From: JBOGXF01 sp050694275
Lineage (GTDB): Bacteria > Actinomycetota > CADDZG01 > WHSQ01
Length of the DNA: 13,942 bases
Assembly: GCA_050694275.1 (NCBI GenBank)
Contig: JBOGXF010000036.1
Location: 1 to 13,942, forward strand
Reading direction: 5' to 3'
A program made the position numbers and the translations under genes. Below are positions 1 to 6,144 of this stretch, in pieces; positions within the stretch are counted from its first letter, which is position 1; each line of letters opens with the position of its first letter. The notes beneath the pieces were generated by a model. It searched no databases. It worked only from the letters and a program-made list of their open reading frames with translations, and was not told the origin of the DNA.

Positions 1-83
1 GCCACTACCCGCCGTTGACGCTCATCCAGCAATGGCATCACCAGAGAGAAGAACCCAGCGAGCGGATCCTCGCCAATCTCCAC
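1..83 (-). CDS. Partial N-terminus of a probable transposase (ISAzo13-like)
   Basis: A minus-strand reading frame opens at a GTG (83-81), just after an in-frame TAG, and runs off the left edge after 27 codons. The visible protein contains PLLDERQRR followed by hydrophobic residues. An L-D-E-R-x-R-R motif near the N-terminus is typical of ISAzo13-family transposases, and that is the only basis for the name. No terminal inverted repeat can be recognised next to it, although two AACTTT direct repeats lie at 110-115 and 126-131. The rest of the gene lies outside the window, so the family call is tentative. It could instead be an unrelated hypothetical protein. Confidence 0.45.
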   Translation of the reverse strand, partial: MEIGEDPLAGFFSLVMPLLDERQRRVV

Positions 84-124
84 CCGCCAACACTATATCG
101 CGCGAGTTAAACTTTCGTGGACCC

Positions 125-141
125 TAACTTTGCGCGCTATG
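125..141 (+). promoter_or_regulatory. Putative -10 box with leaderless start for the M23 peptidase gene
   Basis: TAACTT (125-130) fits the actinobacterial -10 pattern TANNNT. It ends 8 bases before ATG 139, so transcription would begin at or next to the start codon. No convincing -35 hexamer is visible, and no Shine-Dalgarno sequence precedes the ATG, which agrees with a leaderless message. Confidence 0.35.
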
Positions 142-972
142 TCGTCGCGGGGGCTCCGCGGTGCGCTTGCACCGCTCACGGTTCTGGTCATGTTGGTGGT
201 CGCCGCAGTTGCGCCGGCCCTTGCCCAGCAGAAACCCAAGCAGTCGCCATCTCCCTCGCCCACCCCCAGTCCCTCCCCTTCCCCCACCTCCACCAAGTCG
301 CCTTCTCCTACGCCGACCAAAGAGGCGACGCCGAATTCGTCTCCCTCGCAGGAGCCGACGACGGCACCGAGCTCGACCGGCTCACCCGTCCCGACCCCGA
401 CGCCCGGTGCCGACATCCCGCCTCTCCTCACCCCGAGTGCCTACGCTTACGGTCCCTACGACAACTCCGCTCTCGTCGCGCTCGCCGAGCGTCTGCGATC
501 TTTCGGTCGATCGGAGAAATACGTGCGCGAGCACGCGTTCGCGCCGTTCATCGTCGAAGGCCCGGCGCGGTGGGAGAACACCTTGGGCGCACTGCGCCAC
601 GACCCCGACGGCACGTGGAGACGCCACCTCGGCCAAGACGTGTTCTGTACCTATGGCGCTCCCGTGCTCGCCGCTGAGCCCGGCGAGATCGAGTTCGGCA
701 TCGACCACTTGGGGGGACTGGTTGCACGTCTACATCGCGAGCACGGCGGCTACTTCTATTACGCGCATCTCTCCGACTGGAACGACGACCGGCTCTCTTC
801 CGGCGATAGCGTGTCGGTTGGAGACGTGATCGGGTTCTGCGGCGATTCCGGGAACGCCGAAGGTTCGACGCCTCACGTCCATTTCGGCTATTACGGCGGC
901 GGAGCGCAGGATCCGATGGGATTCCTGCTCCGATGGCGCGAGCAGGCGCCGGCAAGATCCTGCGCGGCCTGA
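139..972 (+). CDS. Secreted M23 (LytM-type) zinc metallopeptidase
   Basis: This is a 277-residue exported peptidase of the M23/LytM family, which cleaves peptide cross-links of peptidoglycan or acts as a regulator of cell-wall hydrolysis. Residues 1-29 form a signal peptide: a basic start, a hydrophobic core, and an ALA cleavage site before QQ. Residues about 32-95 are a low-complexity Pro/Ser/Thr stalk, probably spanning the cell wall. The catalytic domain (about 100-265) keeps all expected residues: H163 and D167 in HLGQD, H210 in YYAH, and H246 and H248 in PHVHF. An active enzyme is therefore likely. An in-frame TTG lies three codons upstream at 130, but ATG 139 gives a cleaner signal peptide and fits the -10 box. 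No operon partner is obvious except the small ORF overlapping its 3' end. The substrate is not determinable from sequence. Confidence 0.85.
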   Translation: MSSRGLRGALAPLTVLVMLVVAAVAPALAQQKPKQSPSPSPTPSPSPSPTSTKSPSPTPTKEATPNSSPSQEPTTAPSSTGSPVPTPTPGADIPPLLTPSAYAYGPYDNSALVALAERLRSFGRSEKYVREHAFAPFIVEGPARWENTLGALRHDPDGTWRRHLGQDVFCTYGAPVLAAEPGEIEFGIDHLGGLVARLHREHGGYFYYAHLSDWNDDRLSSGDSVSVGDVIGFCGDSGNAEGSTPHVHFGYYGGGAQDPMGFLLRWREQAPARSCAA

Positions 973-1118
973 TCGGTTCTGCCGATGCTTCCGAGTTCGC
1001 CCGCCTGTTCGGCGAGGATCTGGTTTCCGATCTGGTCGTGGCCCCGGCGGTGGAGATTTCCGGCGGCCCGGTCGAGGTGCTCCTCGAAACCGCGCTCGGT
1101 TCGAGCGACGAGGGCTGA
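933..1118 (+). CDS. Small hypothetical protein overlapping the M23 gene
   Basis: This is a 61-codon frame starting with ATG inside the 3' end of the M23 gene (40-base overlap, different frame) and ending at TGA 1116-1118. Downstream of the overlap its third codon positions are almost all G or C, as in the real genes here, and the sequence is rich in acidic and aliphatic residues (for example LFGEDLVSDLVV and PVEVLLE). The family is not recognised, and no membrane segment or signal peptide is seen. It could be a real translationally coupled small protein, the remains of a longer gene, or a chance open frame. Codon bias favours coding, but high GC weakens that argument. Confidence 0.4.
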   Translation: MARAGAGKILRGLIGSADASEFARLFGEDLVSDLVVAPAVEISGGPVEVLLETALGSSDEG

Positions 1119-1135
1119 CGGGCCCAGACACAAGG

Positions 1136-1151
1136 GTGGGAGGCGTCCCAC
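1136..1151. promoter_or_regulatory. Inverted repeat upstream of the HTH-MNT gene, possible operator
   Basis: GTGGGA (1136-1140 plus A1141) is exactly complementary to TCCCAC (1146-1151) across a 4-base loop. It lies about 29 bases upstream of the -10 box at 1180 and has no following T-run, so an operator for the downstream HTH protein is more likely than an intrinsic terminator. This is inferred from position only. Confidence 0.3.
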
Positions 1152-1176
1152 GAACCCGGCCGGACGGGGCGCCCTG

Positions 1177-1194
1177 TGCTAAAATCGCACAATG
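1177..1194 (+). promoter_or_regulatory. Extended -10 promoter, leaderless, for the HTH-MNT gene
   Basis: TGCTAAAAT (1177-1185) is an extended -10 element (TG, one base, then TAAAAT). It ends 6 bases before ATG 1192, so the predicted transcription start coincides with the start codon. No Shine-Dalgarno sequence is present, and no -35 consensus is clear. Confidence 0.55.
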
Positions 1195-1722
1195 GTAAGG
1201 CAGCCCTACCAGCGCTCTGAGGCAGCGGTGGGGCGGAGGGTCGCCGAGGGCAGGAGATCGAGGGGGCTCTCTCAGGCCGCGCTTGCCGTGGCGGCATCGA
1301 TAGACAGGACCGCCCTGTCCAAGATCGAAACCGGGCGGCGCGGCATCGGCTCGGCCGAGCTTGCGCGCATCGCCGAGGCGCTCGGCCTCCCGTTCGAGCA
1401 CTTCTTCACCAAGACGCCCGTGGACGCGGACCCCGATCCTCTGAAGGTCATCAGGTCGAAGCGCGGCGCCATCCTGAGCATCTGTCGCAGACATGGCGCT
1501 CACTCGCCGCGGCTTTTCGGATCCATAGCGCGCGGTCAGGCGATGCCCGAAAGCGACATCGACTTCATCGTCGACATGGAGCAGGGCCGCAGCCTGCTGG
1601 ACCAGGCTGCATTGCTGGTCGAGCTTCGGGAGTTGCTCGGCCGCAACGTCGATGTGGTGACCGCCCAGGGCCTCCGTGACCGCATACGTGAAAGAGTCTT
1701 GGACGAAGCCATTCCCCTATGA
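1192..1722 (+). CDS. XRE-type HTH / minimal nucleotidyltransferase (MNT) antitoxin
   Basis: This 176-residue protein joins a DNA-binding domain to a MntA-like nucleotidyltransferase. Residues about 13-70 are an XRE helix-turn-helix (GLSQAALAVAASIDRTALSKIE). Residues about 85-172 are an MNT domain with GSIARG (110-115), the D122-x-D124 metal pair in SDIDF, and a third acidic residue, D154, in NVDVVT. The active site therefore looks complete. In described MntA-HepT systems the MNT protein neutralises a HEPN RNase toxin by attaching AMP to it. The HTH half suggests autoregulation through the inverted repeat at 1136-1151. The next gene starts in a 4-base ATGA overlap and encodes only the first third of a HepT toxin, so this antitoxin probably persists without a functional partner here. 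Confidence 0.8.
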   Translation: MVRQPYQRSEAAVGRRVAEGRRSRGLSQAALAVAASIDRTALSKIETGRRGIGSAELARIAEALGLPFEHFFTKTPVDADPDPLKVIRSKRGAILSICRRHGAHSPRLFGSIARGQAMPESDIDFIVDMEQGRSLLDQAALLVELRELLGRNVDVVTAQGLRDRIRERVLDEAIPL

Positions 1723-1865
1723 GGTCAGATCGGGAGCGGCTGCCGGACATCGCCGAGGCGATCGATCGCATCCTCAAATACACCAGCCACGGTCGGAAGA
1801 ACTTCGAGAATCAGGAGCTCATTCAGACGTGGGTCATTCACCTCGATCAAATGCCCGATTCGTGA
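1719..1865 (+). pseudogene. Truncated HepT-like HEPN toxin remnant (48 aa)
   Basis: The ATG overlaps the antitoxin stop (ATGA, 1719-1722), as expected for a translationally coupled toxin gene. The product begins MRSDRERLPDIAEAIDRI and contains KYTSHGR and ELIQTWVIH, a close match to the first two helices of HepT/DUF86 HEPN proteins. Family members are usually about 110-120 residues. Here the similarity ends after H41, followed by LDQMPDS and a TGA. The C-terminal R-x4-6-H RNase motif is missing, and I find nothing like it in any plus frame up to 2011. The likely cause is a deletion or rearrangement ending near 1843. Toxicity is not expected. A short product that still binds the MNT protein is possible but speculative. 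Confidence 0.7.
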
Positions 1866-2011
1866 GTAGCAAACCGGCCCTGATCTGTCTCCTGGGTGCC
1901 ACTTTGTACAAATCGGCCCCCCCGCATGGGCCGGGCGGTACGTGGCCGCATCGCTCCCGGGGGCTACAGTCGAAGACTGGGCCGCGCATCGAGCCGATTC
2001 GGGAGGGCGAC

Positions 2012-3502
2012 ATGTATTCGAGCGGGATGTTCATCGCCGGTGAATGGGTCGAGTCCAAATCGAACAAGACCGATCCGATCGAGAATCCGGCCAACGAGGA
2101 GGTAATCGGCGAGGTCCCGCGCGGCGACGCCCAGGACGTCGACCGGGCGGTGACCGCGGCCCGTGAGGCGTTCGAGGACGGCCGATGGTCCGAGCTCGGC
2201 CACGGCGAGCGAGCCGCGGTGCTCCTCAAGATGGCGGACCTCGTCGAAGAGCGCGCCGAGGAGCTCACCCGGCTCGAGATCCTCCAGTCCGGCAAGACCC
2301 ACAAGCTGGTCGCCGACGGGGACGTGCCGATGGCCGCTGATCAGCTCCGCTACTTCGGGAGCCTCGCACGCATGCTGAGCGGAGCGGCCGCGGCCGAGTA
2401 CCTTCCCGGCTACACCTCGTGGCTCCGTCGAGAGCCGGTTGGAGTCGTGGCCCAGGTCACGCCGTGGAACTACCCGATCATGATGGCGGTGTGGAAGATC
2501 GGCCCGGCCCTGGCGGCCGGGAACACGGTCGTCATCAAGCCGGCGCCGTGGACTCCGATCACCACGCTCGAGCTCGCGCGCATCGCCAAGGACGCGGGAC
2601 TGCCCGACGGCGTGCTCAACGTCGTCACGGGTCGCGGGCAGGAGGTCGGCCAGCCGCTTGTCTCCCACCCCGAGGTCGACATGGTGTCGCTCACCGGCGA
2701 CGTCGACACCGCGACCAAGATCATGGAAGCCGCCGCCCCCACGGTGAAGCGACTGCATTTCGAGCTCGGGGGCAAGGCGCCTTTCATCGTCTACGAGGAC
2801 TCCGACCTCGAAGCCGCGGCGCAGGGATGTATCGCCGGGGGCTTCATCAACACGGGGCAGGACTGCACCGCGGCGACGCGCGTCTACGTGCAGCGACCGA
2901 TATGGGACGAGTTCATCGCGCGCGTCTCCGACCTGACGGCGGAGATCCGGCTCGGCGATCCGATGGAACGTACCACCGATATGGGCCCTCTCATCAACGC
3001 GGCGCAGCGGGAACGGGTGCTCGGCTTCATCGAGCGTGCGCGACAGCAGGGGGCCAAGATTCTCATCGGCGGGGGAGTACCCGAAGGTTTCGACAAGGGT
3101 CATTGGATCGAGCCAACGCTCATCTCTGGCGCGGACCAGCAGAGCGAGATCGTCCAGTACGAGGTGTTCGGTCCTGCGCCGACGCTTCTTCCGTTCGAGA
3201 CCGAGGACGAGGTCCTGGCCAAGGCCAACGACGTCAAGTACGGGCTCGCCGCGTCGGTGTGGACGCGCGACACACACAAGGCGCTGCGCGCGTCCAAGGC
3301 CCTGCGCTTCGGCACGGTATGGATCAACGACCACATCCCGCTCACGCCCGAGATGCCGCATGGCGGATTCAAGCAATCGGGATTCGGGAAGGACATGTCT
3401 GTTCAGAGCCTCGAGGACTACACGGTCACGAAACACGTCATGGCGGACCTCACGGGCGGGGCTCGCAAAGACTGGTACTACGTCGTGTTCGGAGATGAGT
3501 AA
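2012..3502 (+). CDS. NAD-dependent aldehyde dehydrogenase, gamma-aminobutyraldehyde dehydrogenase-like
   Basis: This is a 496-residue cytosolic ALDH-superfamily enzyme, oxidising an aldehyde to its acid with NAD(P)+. Key residues are present: N153 in PWNYP, E251 in ELGGK, C285 (catalytic nucleophile) in GQDC, and E384 with F386 in EVFGP. SLTGDV, GKTHKLV, DQLRYF and EYLPGYTS are characteristic of the aminobutyraldehyde (PatD/YdcW) branch that converts 4-aminobutanal from putrescine to GABA, so that substrate is the best guess. Betaine-aldehyde or other amino-aldehyde substrates are alternatives. The ATG at 2012 is preceded by GGGAGG (2001-2006) at 5 bases, whereas the frame stays open further upstream without family similarity. 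The stop overlaps the next ALDH start by one base (TAATG), so the two are co-translated. Confidence 0.85.
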   Translation: MYSSGMFIAGEWVESKSNKTDPIENPANEEVIGEVPRGDAQDVDRAVTAAREAFEDGRWSELGHGERAAVLLKMADLVEERAEELTRLEILQSGKTHKLVADGDVPMAADQLRYFGSLARMLSGAAAAEYLPGYTSWLRREPVGVVAQVTPWNYPIMMAVWKIGPALAAGNTVVIKPAPWTPITTLELARIAKDAGLPDGVLNVVTGRGQEVGQPLVSHPEVDMVSLTGDVDTATKIMEAAAPTVKRLHFELGGKAPFIVYEDSDLEAAAQGCIAGGFINTGQDCTAATRVYVQRPIWDEFIARVSDLTAEIRLGDPMERTTDMGPLINAAQRERVLGFIERARQQGAKILIGGGVPEGFDKGHWIEPTLISGADQQSEIVQYEVFGPAPTLLPFETEDEVLAKANDVKYGLAASVWTRDTHKALRASKALRFGTVWINDHIPLTPEMPHGGFKQSGFGKDMSVQSLEDYTVTKHVMADLTGGARKDWYYVVFGDE

Positions 3503-4932
3503 TGACAGAGACCAAGAGGTATCTGATCGCGGGGGAGTGGCGATCGGGTGACGACACCTTTGATGTAACGAGCCCCTACGACGGCGAGGTCGTCGCGACG
3601 GTCGGGTCGCCGACCGACTCCGACGTCGGAGCCGCGGTCGCGGCCGCCGACGGCGTCTTCGACGAATCCCGCAAGCTCCCGGTCCATGCGCGCGCCGAGG
3701 CACTGATGCACATCAGCCGCCGCCTAGACGAGCGCCAGGACGAGGTCGCCGAGCTCATCGCACGCGAGGGCGGCAAGCCGCTCAAGTGGGCCGCGGTCGA
3801 GGCGGCGCGCGCGGTGTCCACGTTCAGATGGACCGCCGAGGAGGTCCGGCGGGAGGGGGGCGACGTGCTGCGTCTCGATGCCGAGGCCGCGCTGGGCGCG
3901 CGTCTCGGCATCGTCCGGCGCTTCCCGCTCGGCCCCGTCCTGGGCATCAGCCCGTTCAACTTCCCGGTCAACCTCGTCGCGCACAAGCTCGCCCCCGCGC
4001 TCGGGGTGGGCGCTCCGATCGTTCTGAAGCCGGCGACGAAGACCCCGCTCGGCGCGCTGCTCCTCGGCGAGCTGTTTGTCGAGACCGATCTGCCGAAGGC
4101 GATGTTGTCGGTCCTCCCCATCGGGGGGAGCGCGGCCGGCGAGCTGGCGAAGGATCCCCGCTTCAAGAAGATCACTTTCACGGGGTCGTCGCGGGTCGGC
4201 TGGAAGCTCAAGGGGGCAGATCCCAAGAAGGCGGTGACGCTCGAGCTCGGTGGCAACGCGGGCGTGATCGTGCACGAGGACGCCGACCTCGATCTCGCCG
4301 CGCAACGTGTCGCCTTCGGCGGCTACTACCAGGCGGGGCAATCGTGCATCTCGGTCCAGCGCGTGCTCGTGCACGAGCCGGTGTTCGACTCCTACACCAG
4401 CAAGCTCATCGCCGAGGTCGAGAAGCTCAAGACCGGCGACCCGCTCGATCCCGAGACCGACGTCGGCCCCATGGTCGACCGGGACGCACTCGACAAGGTC
4501 AGCGCTTTCGTGGACGAGGCGGTGCAAGCGGGGGCCGAGGTGCTGACCGGCGGCAAGCGCGAGGACCCGTTCTTCTTGCCCACGGTGCTCACGAAGACGC
4601 GTCCCGAGATGAAGGTCCGGTGCGAAGAGGTCTTCGGCCCCGTCGTCACGGTCGAGCCCTACTTGACGTTCGATGAGGCAATCGACCTCGCGAACGAGAC
4701 CGACTACGGCCTCCAGTCGGGAGTGTTCACGCGGGATATCGATCGGCTGATGCTCGCTCACCGCGAGATTGTGTGCGGCGGCATCATCGCCAACGACGTC
4801 TCGGCGTTCCGCGCCGACCAGATGCCCTACGGGGGAAGCAAGGACTCCGGCCATGGCCGCGAGGGGCCGCGCCACGCGATGGACGAGATGACCGAACCCC
4901 GCATCCTCGTGCTGTCGAACGTCCCGCTGTAG
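3502..4932 (+). CDS. Aldehyde dehydrogenase, lactaldehyde/glycolaldehyde-type branch
   Basis: This is a 476-residue second ALDH, co-translated with the first through the TAATG overlap. The Rossmann and catalytic residues are complete: N153 in SPFNFP, E248 in ELGGN, C282 in GQSC, E376 and F378 in EVFGP. SPFNFPVNLVAHK, AGQSCISVQRV, and the C-terminal MPYGGSKDSGHGREG and EMTEPR belong to the branch holding lactaldehyde, glycolaldehyde and phosphono- or sulfoacetaldehyde dehydrogenases, distinct from its neighbour. The exact substrate cannot be told from sequence. Two non-redundant ALDHs in one operon suggest two steps of one pathway or clearance of a mixed aldehyde pool, for instance from polyamine or lipid breakdown. 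No transporter, aminotransferase or regulator for that pathway is encoded next to them. Confidence 0.85.
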   Translation: MTETKRYLIAGEWRSGDDTFDVTSPYDGEVVATVGSPTDSDVGAAVAAADGVFDESRKLPVHARAEALMHISRRLDERQDEVAELIAREGGKPLKWAAVEAARAVSTFRWTAEEVRREGGDVLRLDAEAALGARLGIVRRFPLGPVLGISPFNFPVNLVAHKLAPALGVGAPIVLKPATKTPLGALLLGELFVETDLPKAMLSVLPIGGSAAGELAKDPRFKKITFTGSSRVGWKLKGADPKKAVTLELGGNAGVIVHEDADLDLAAQRVAFGGYYQAGQSCISVQRVLVHEPVFDSYTSKLIAEVEKLKTGDPLDPETDVGPMVDRDALDKVSAFVDEAVQAGAEVLTGGKREDPFFLPTVLTKTRPEMKVRCEEVFGPVVTVEPYLTFDEAIDLANETDYGLQSGVFTRDIDRLMLAHREIVCGGIIANDVSAFRADQMPYGGSKDSGHGREGPRHAMDEMTEPRILVLSNVPL

Positions 4933-4941
4933 CTCGAACCC

Positions 4942-4956
4942 TAGAATCGGCGTGTG
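4942..4956 (+). promoter_or_regulatory. Putative -10 box, leaderless start for the Rieske-fold gene
   Basis: TAGAAT (4942-4947) fits the TANNNT -10 pattern and ends 6 bases before GTG 4954. Transcription would start at or beside the start codon. It lies just after the ALDH stop at 4932, which gives the next gene its own promoter. Confidence 0.45.
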
Positions 4957-5457
4957 AAGACCAGGCTTCTGTGGGTCGGGTTGCTTGCCGTCTTCGCAAT
5001 ACTGGGTGTCCAGGTTGCCTCCGATGTCATCGAAGACGCGAGATGGATCCGGATCACTGATCTGACGACGCTTCAGAACGAAGAGGTGGTCTACAGCCCC
5101 GAACACGAGATTTTTCTGGTGAGTAATGGCGACCGCGCTTTGGCGTTGTCCGCGGTAAGTCCGCACCGACCAGACCTGGGCGAGTTGGTGCTCTTCTGCC
5201 CATCCAGTGGAATGTTCGAGGCCGCCCACGGAGAAAAGTTCGACAGATTCGGTTCCTACTACGGGGGCCCGGCCCCCGGAGGCCTCGACAGGTTTGCGGT
5301 GAAGGTGGAGGGCGGAGAGGTCTATGTCGATCTGGACAGGCGAATGACCGGTCCTGGTCGGGGCGCCTCGGAGGCGTTAGAAGCCAAGGGAGATTTTTGC
5401 GGCGAGAAACCGATTGAGAAGTCTCCGGGGTTCGCTTCAGTGCCGGAGCGACACTGA
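4954..5457 (+). CDS. Membrane-anchored degenerate Rieske-fold protein
   Basis: This is a 167-residue protein with one N-terminal membrane segment or uncleaved signal (LLWVGLLAVFAILGVQVA, about 5-22), then an external domain of about 110 residues that follows the Rieske layout. Two-sheet strands lead to the first loop SPH (69-71), where Rieske proteins have C-x-H. Next comes the second loop CPSSG (82-86), where they have C-x-x-H. Then follow GGPAP (104-108) and a terminal strand ending EVYVDL. H71 and C82 remain, while the first Cys is Ser69 and the last His is Ser85, so a normal 2Fe-2S cluster cannot be held. Function is unknown; possibilities are a structural or binding role, or another metal. 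The GTG 4954 start fits a leaderless -10 box. Its stop is immediately adjacent (0 bases) to the convergent ABC ATPase stop. Confidence 0.6.
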   Translation: MKTRLLWVGLLAVFAILGVQVASDVIEDARWIRITDLTTLQNEEVVYSPEHEIFLVSNGDRALALSAVSPHRPDLGELVLFCPSSGMFEAAHGEKFDRFGSYYGGPAPGGLDRFAVKVEGGEVYVDLDRRMTGPGRGASEALEAKGDFCGEKPIEKSPGFASVPERH

Positions 5458-6144
5458 CTACCTTCGCTCGTCGCTGATCGAGCCCCGGGGCACTGCGTCG
5501 ACGATCCTTCCGTCTTGCACGTGGACGACGCGGTCGAAGTGACGCAGGACCTCCTCGTTGTGGGTCGCCACGAGGCACGCGGTGCCGGCTTCCCTCGCAT
5601 GCTCCAAGGCCTTGAACACTCCGCGCGCCCACACCGCGTCTTGATGGCCGGTGGGTTCGTCGGCGAGCACGAGGCGGGGATCGCACACGAGTGCTCGCGC
5701 GAGGGCGGTTCGCTGCTGCTCGCCGAGCGATACCTCCTCCGGACGGCGATCTCGTAACGCGCTAAGGCCGAGCTCATCCAAGAGCACATCGAGCCGACGG
5801 GAGCGACCGCCGTGCCCCGCCAGGAACAGCGGCAGCGCGACGTTCTCTTCGATCGTTAGCTCTTCAAGAAGTCCCAACGTCTGGGGCACCACCGCTATCT
5901 CCGCCCACGTGCGCTCGTCGGACGCGGGATTGCCGAGCAGCAACGCCTCGCCCGTATCCGGCCGCTCCCATCCGGCGATGAGGTTCAAGAGCGTGGTCTT
6001 TCCCGACCCCGACGGACCGACGACCGCGATCAGCTCGCCCTCGGTAACCGTCAATGTCGCGTGGTCGACCGCGTGCACCGTCTCCGAGCCGCGCGTGTAC
6101 GTCTTGGACAGATCGCGAGCGCTCAGCACTGTGGCGAGGCTCAC
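5458..6144 (-). CDS. ABC transporter ATPase, LolD/MacB type, with altered signature motif
   Basis: This 228-residue ATPase of the LolD/MacB group is expected to power the FtsX-like permease of the same operon. Walker A is GPSGSGKT (43-50), the Q-loop is Q88, Walker B is LVLADE (158-163), and the H-loop is H195 in ATHNEE. The signature reads VSLGEQ (138-143) instead of LSGGEQ, with Leu replacing a Gly that normally contacts ATP of the partner subunit. The D-loop region reads GHQD rather than the usual LD form. The GTG start overlaps the stop of the upstream ATPase in GTGA (4 bases), so translation is coupled. It probably forms a heterodimer with that ATPase. It ends flush against the convergent Rieske-fold gene. 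Confidence 0.8.
   Translation of the reverse strand: MSLATVLSARDLSKTYTRGSETVHAVDHATLTVTEGELIAVVGPSGSGKTTLLNLIAGWERPDTGEALLLGNPASDERTWAEIAVVPQTLGLLEELTIEENVALPLFLAGHGGRSRRLDVLLDELGLSALRDRRPEEVSLGEQQRTALARALVCDPRLVLADEPTGHQDAVWARGVFKALEHAREAGTACLVATHNEEVLRHFDRVVHVQDGRIVDAVPRGSISDERR

Noticed and set aside
245..400. C/T-rich low-complexity repeats
   Set aside because: They are explained by Pro/Ser/Thr codons of the M23 stalk; no CRISPR-like spacing or independent repeat unit is present.
93..431. Gly/Glu/Val-rich minus-strand frame with GVGEGDG-like repeats
   Set aside because: The repeats are the complement of the Pro/Ser/Thr stalk codons of the M23 peptidase, not a real repeat protein.
1676..2011. 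N-terminal extension of the first aldehyde dehydrogenase to a 608-residue protein
   Set aside because: The extension overlaps the antitoxin and HepT remnant, has no ALDH similarity, and a good GGGAGG site precedes ATG 2012.
1964..3703. 579-residue minus-strand open frame over the first aldehyde dehydrogenase
   Set aside because: It is antisense to a well-supported ALDH with all catalytic residues; its composition is Arg/His-rich and without motifs.
3724..5229. 501-residue minus-strand open frame over the second aldehyde dehydrogenase
   Set aside because: It is a shadow of the ALDH and crosses the start of the next gene, with no recognisable domain.
5263..5277. 15-bp G/C inverted repeat GGGGGCC-C-GGCCCCC
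   Set aside because: It falls inside the Rieske-fold gene and encodes the GGPAP loop in GC-rich codons, so a regulatory role need not be assumed.
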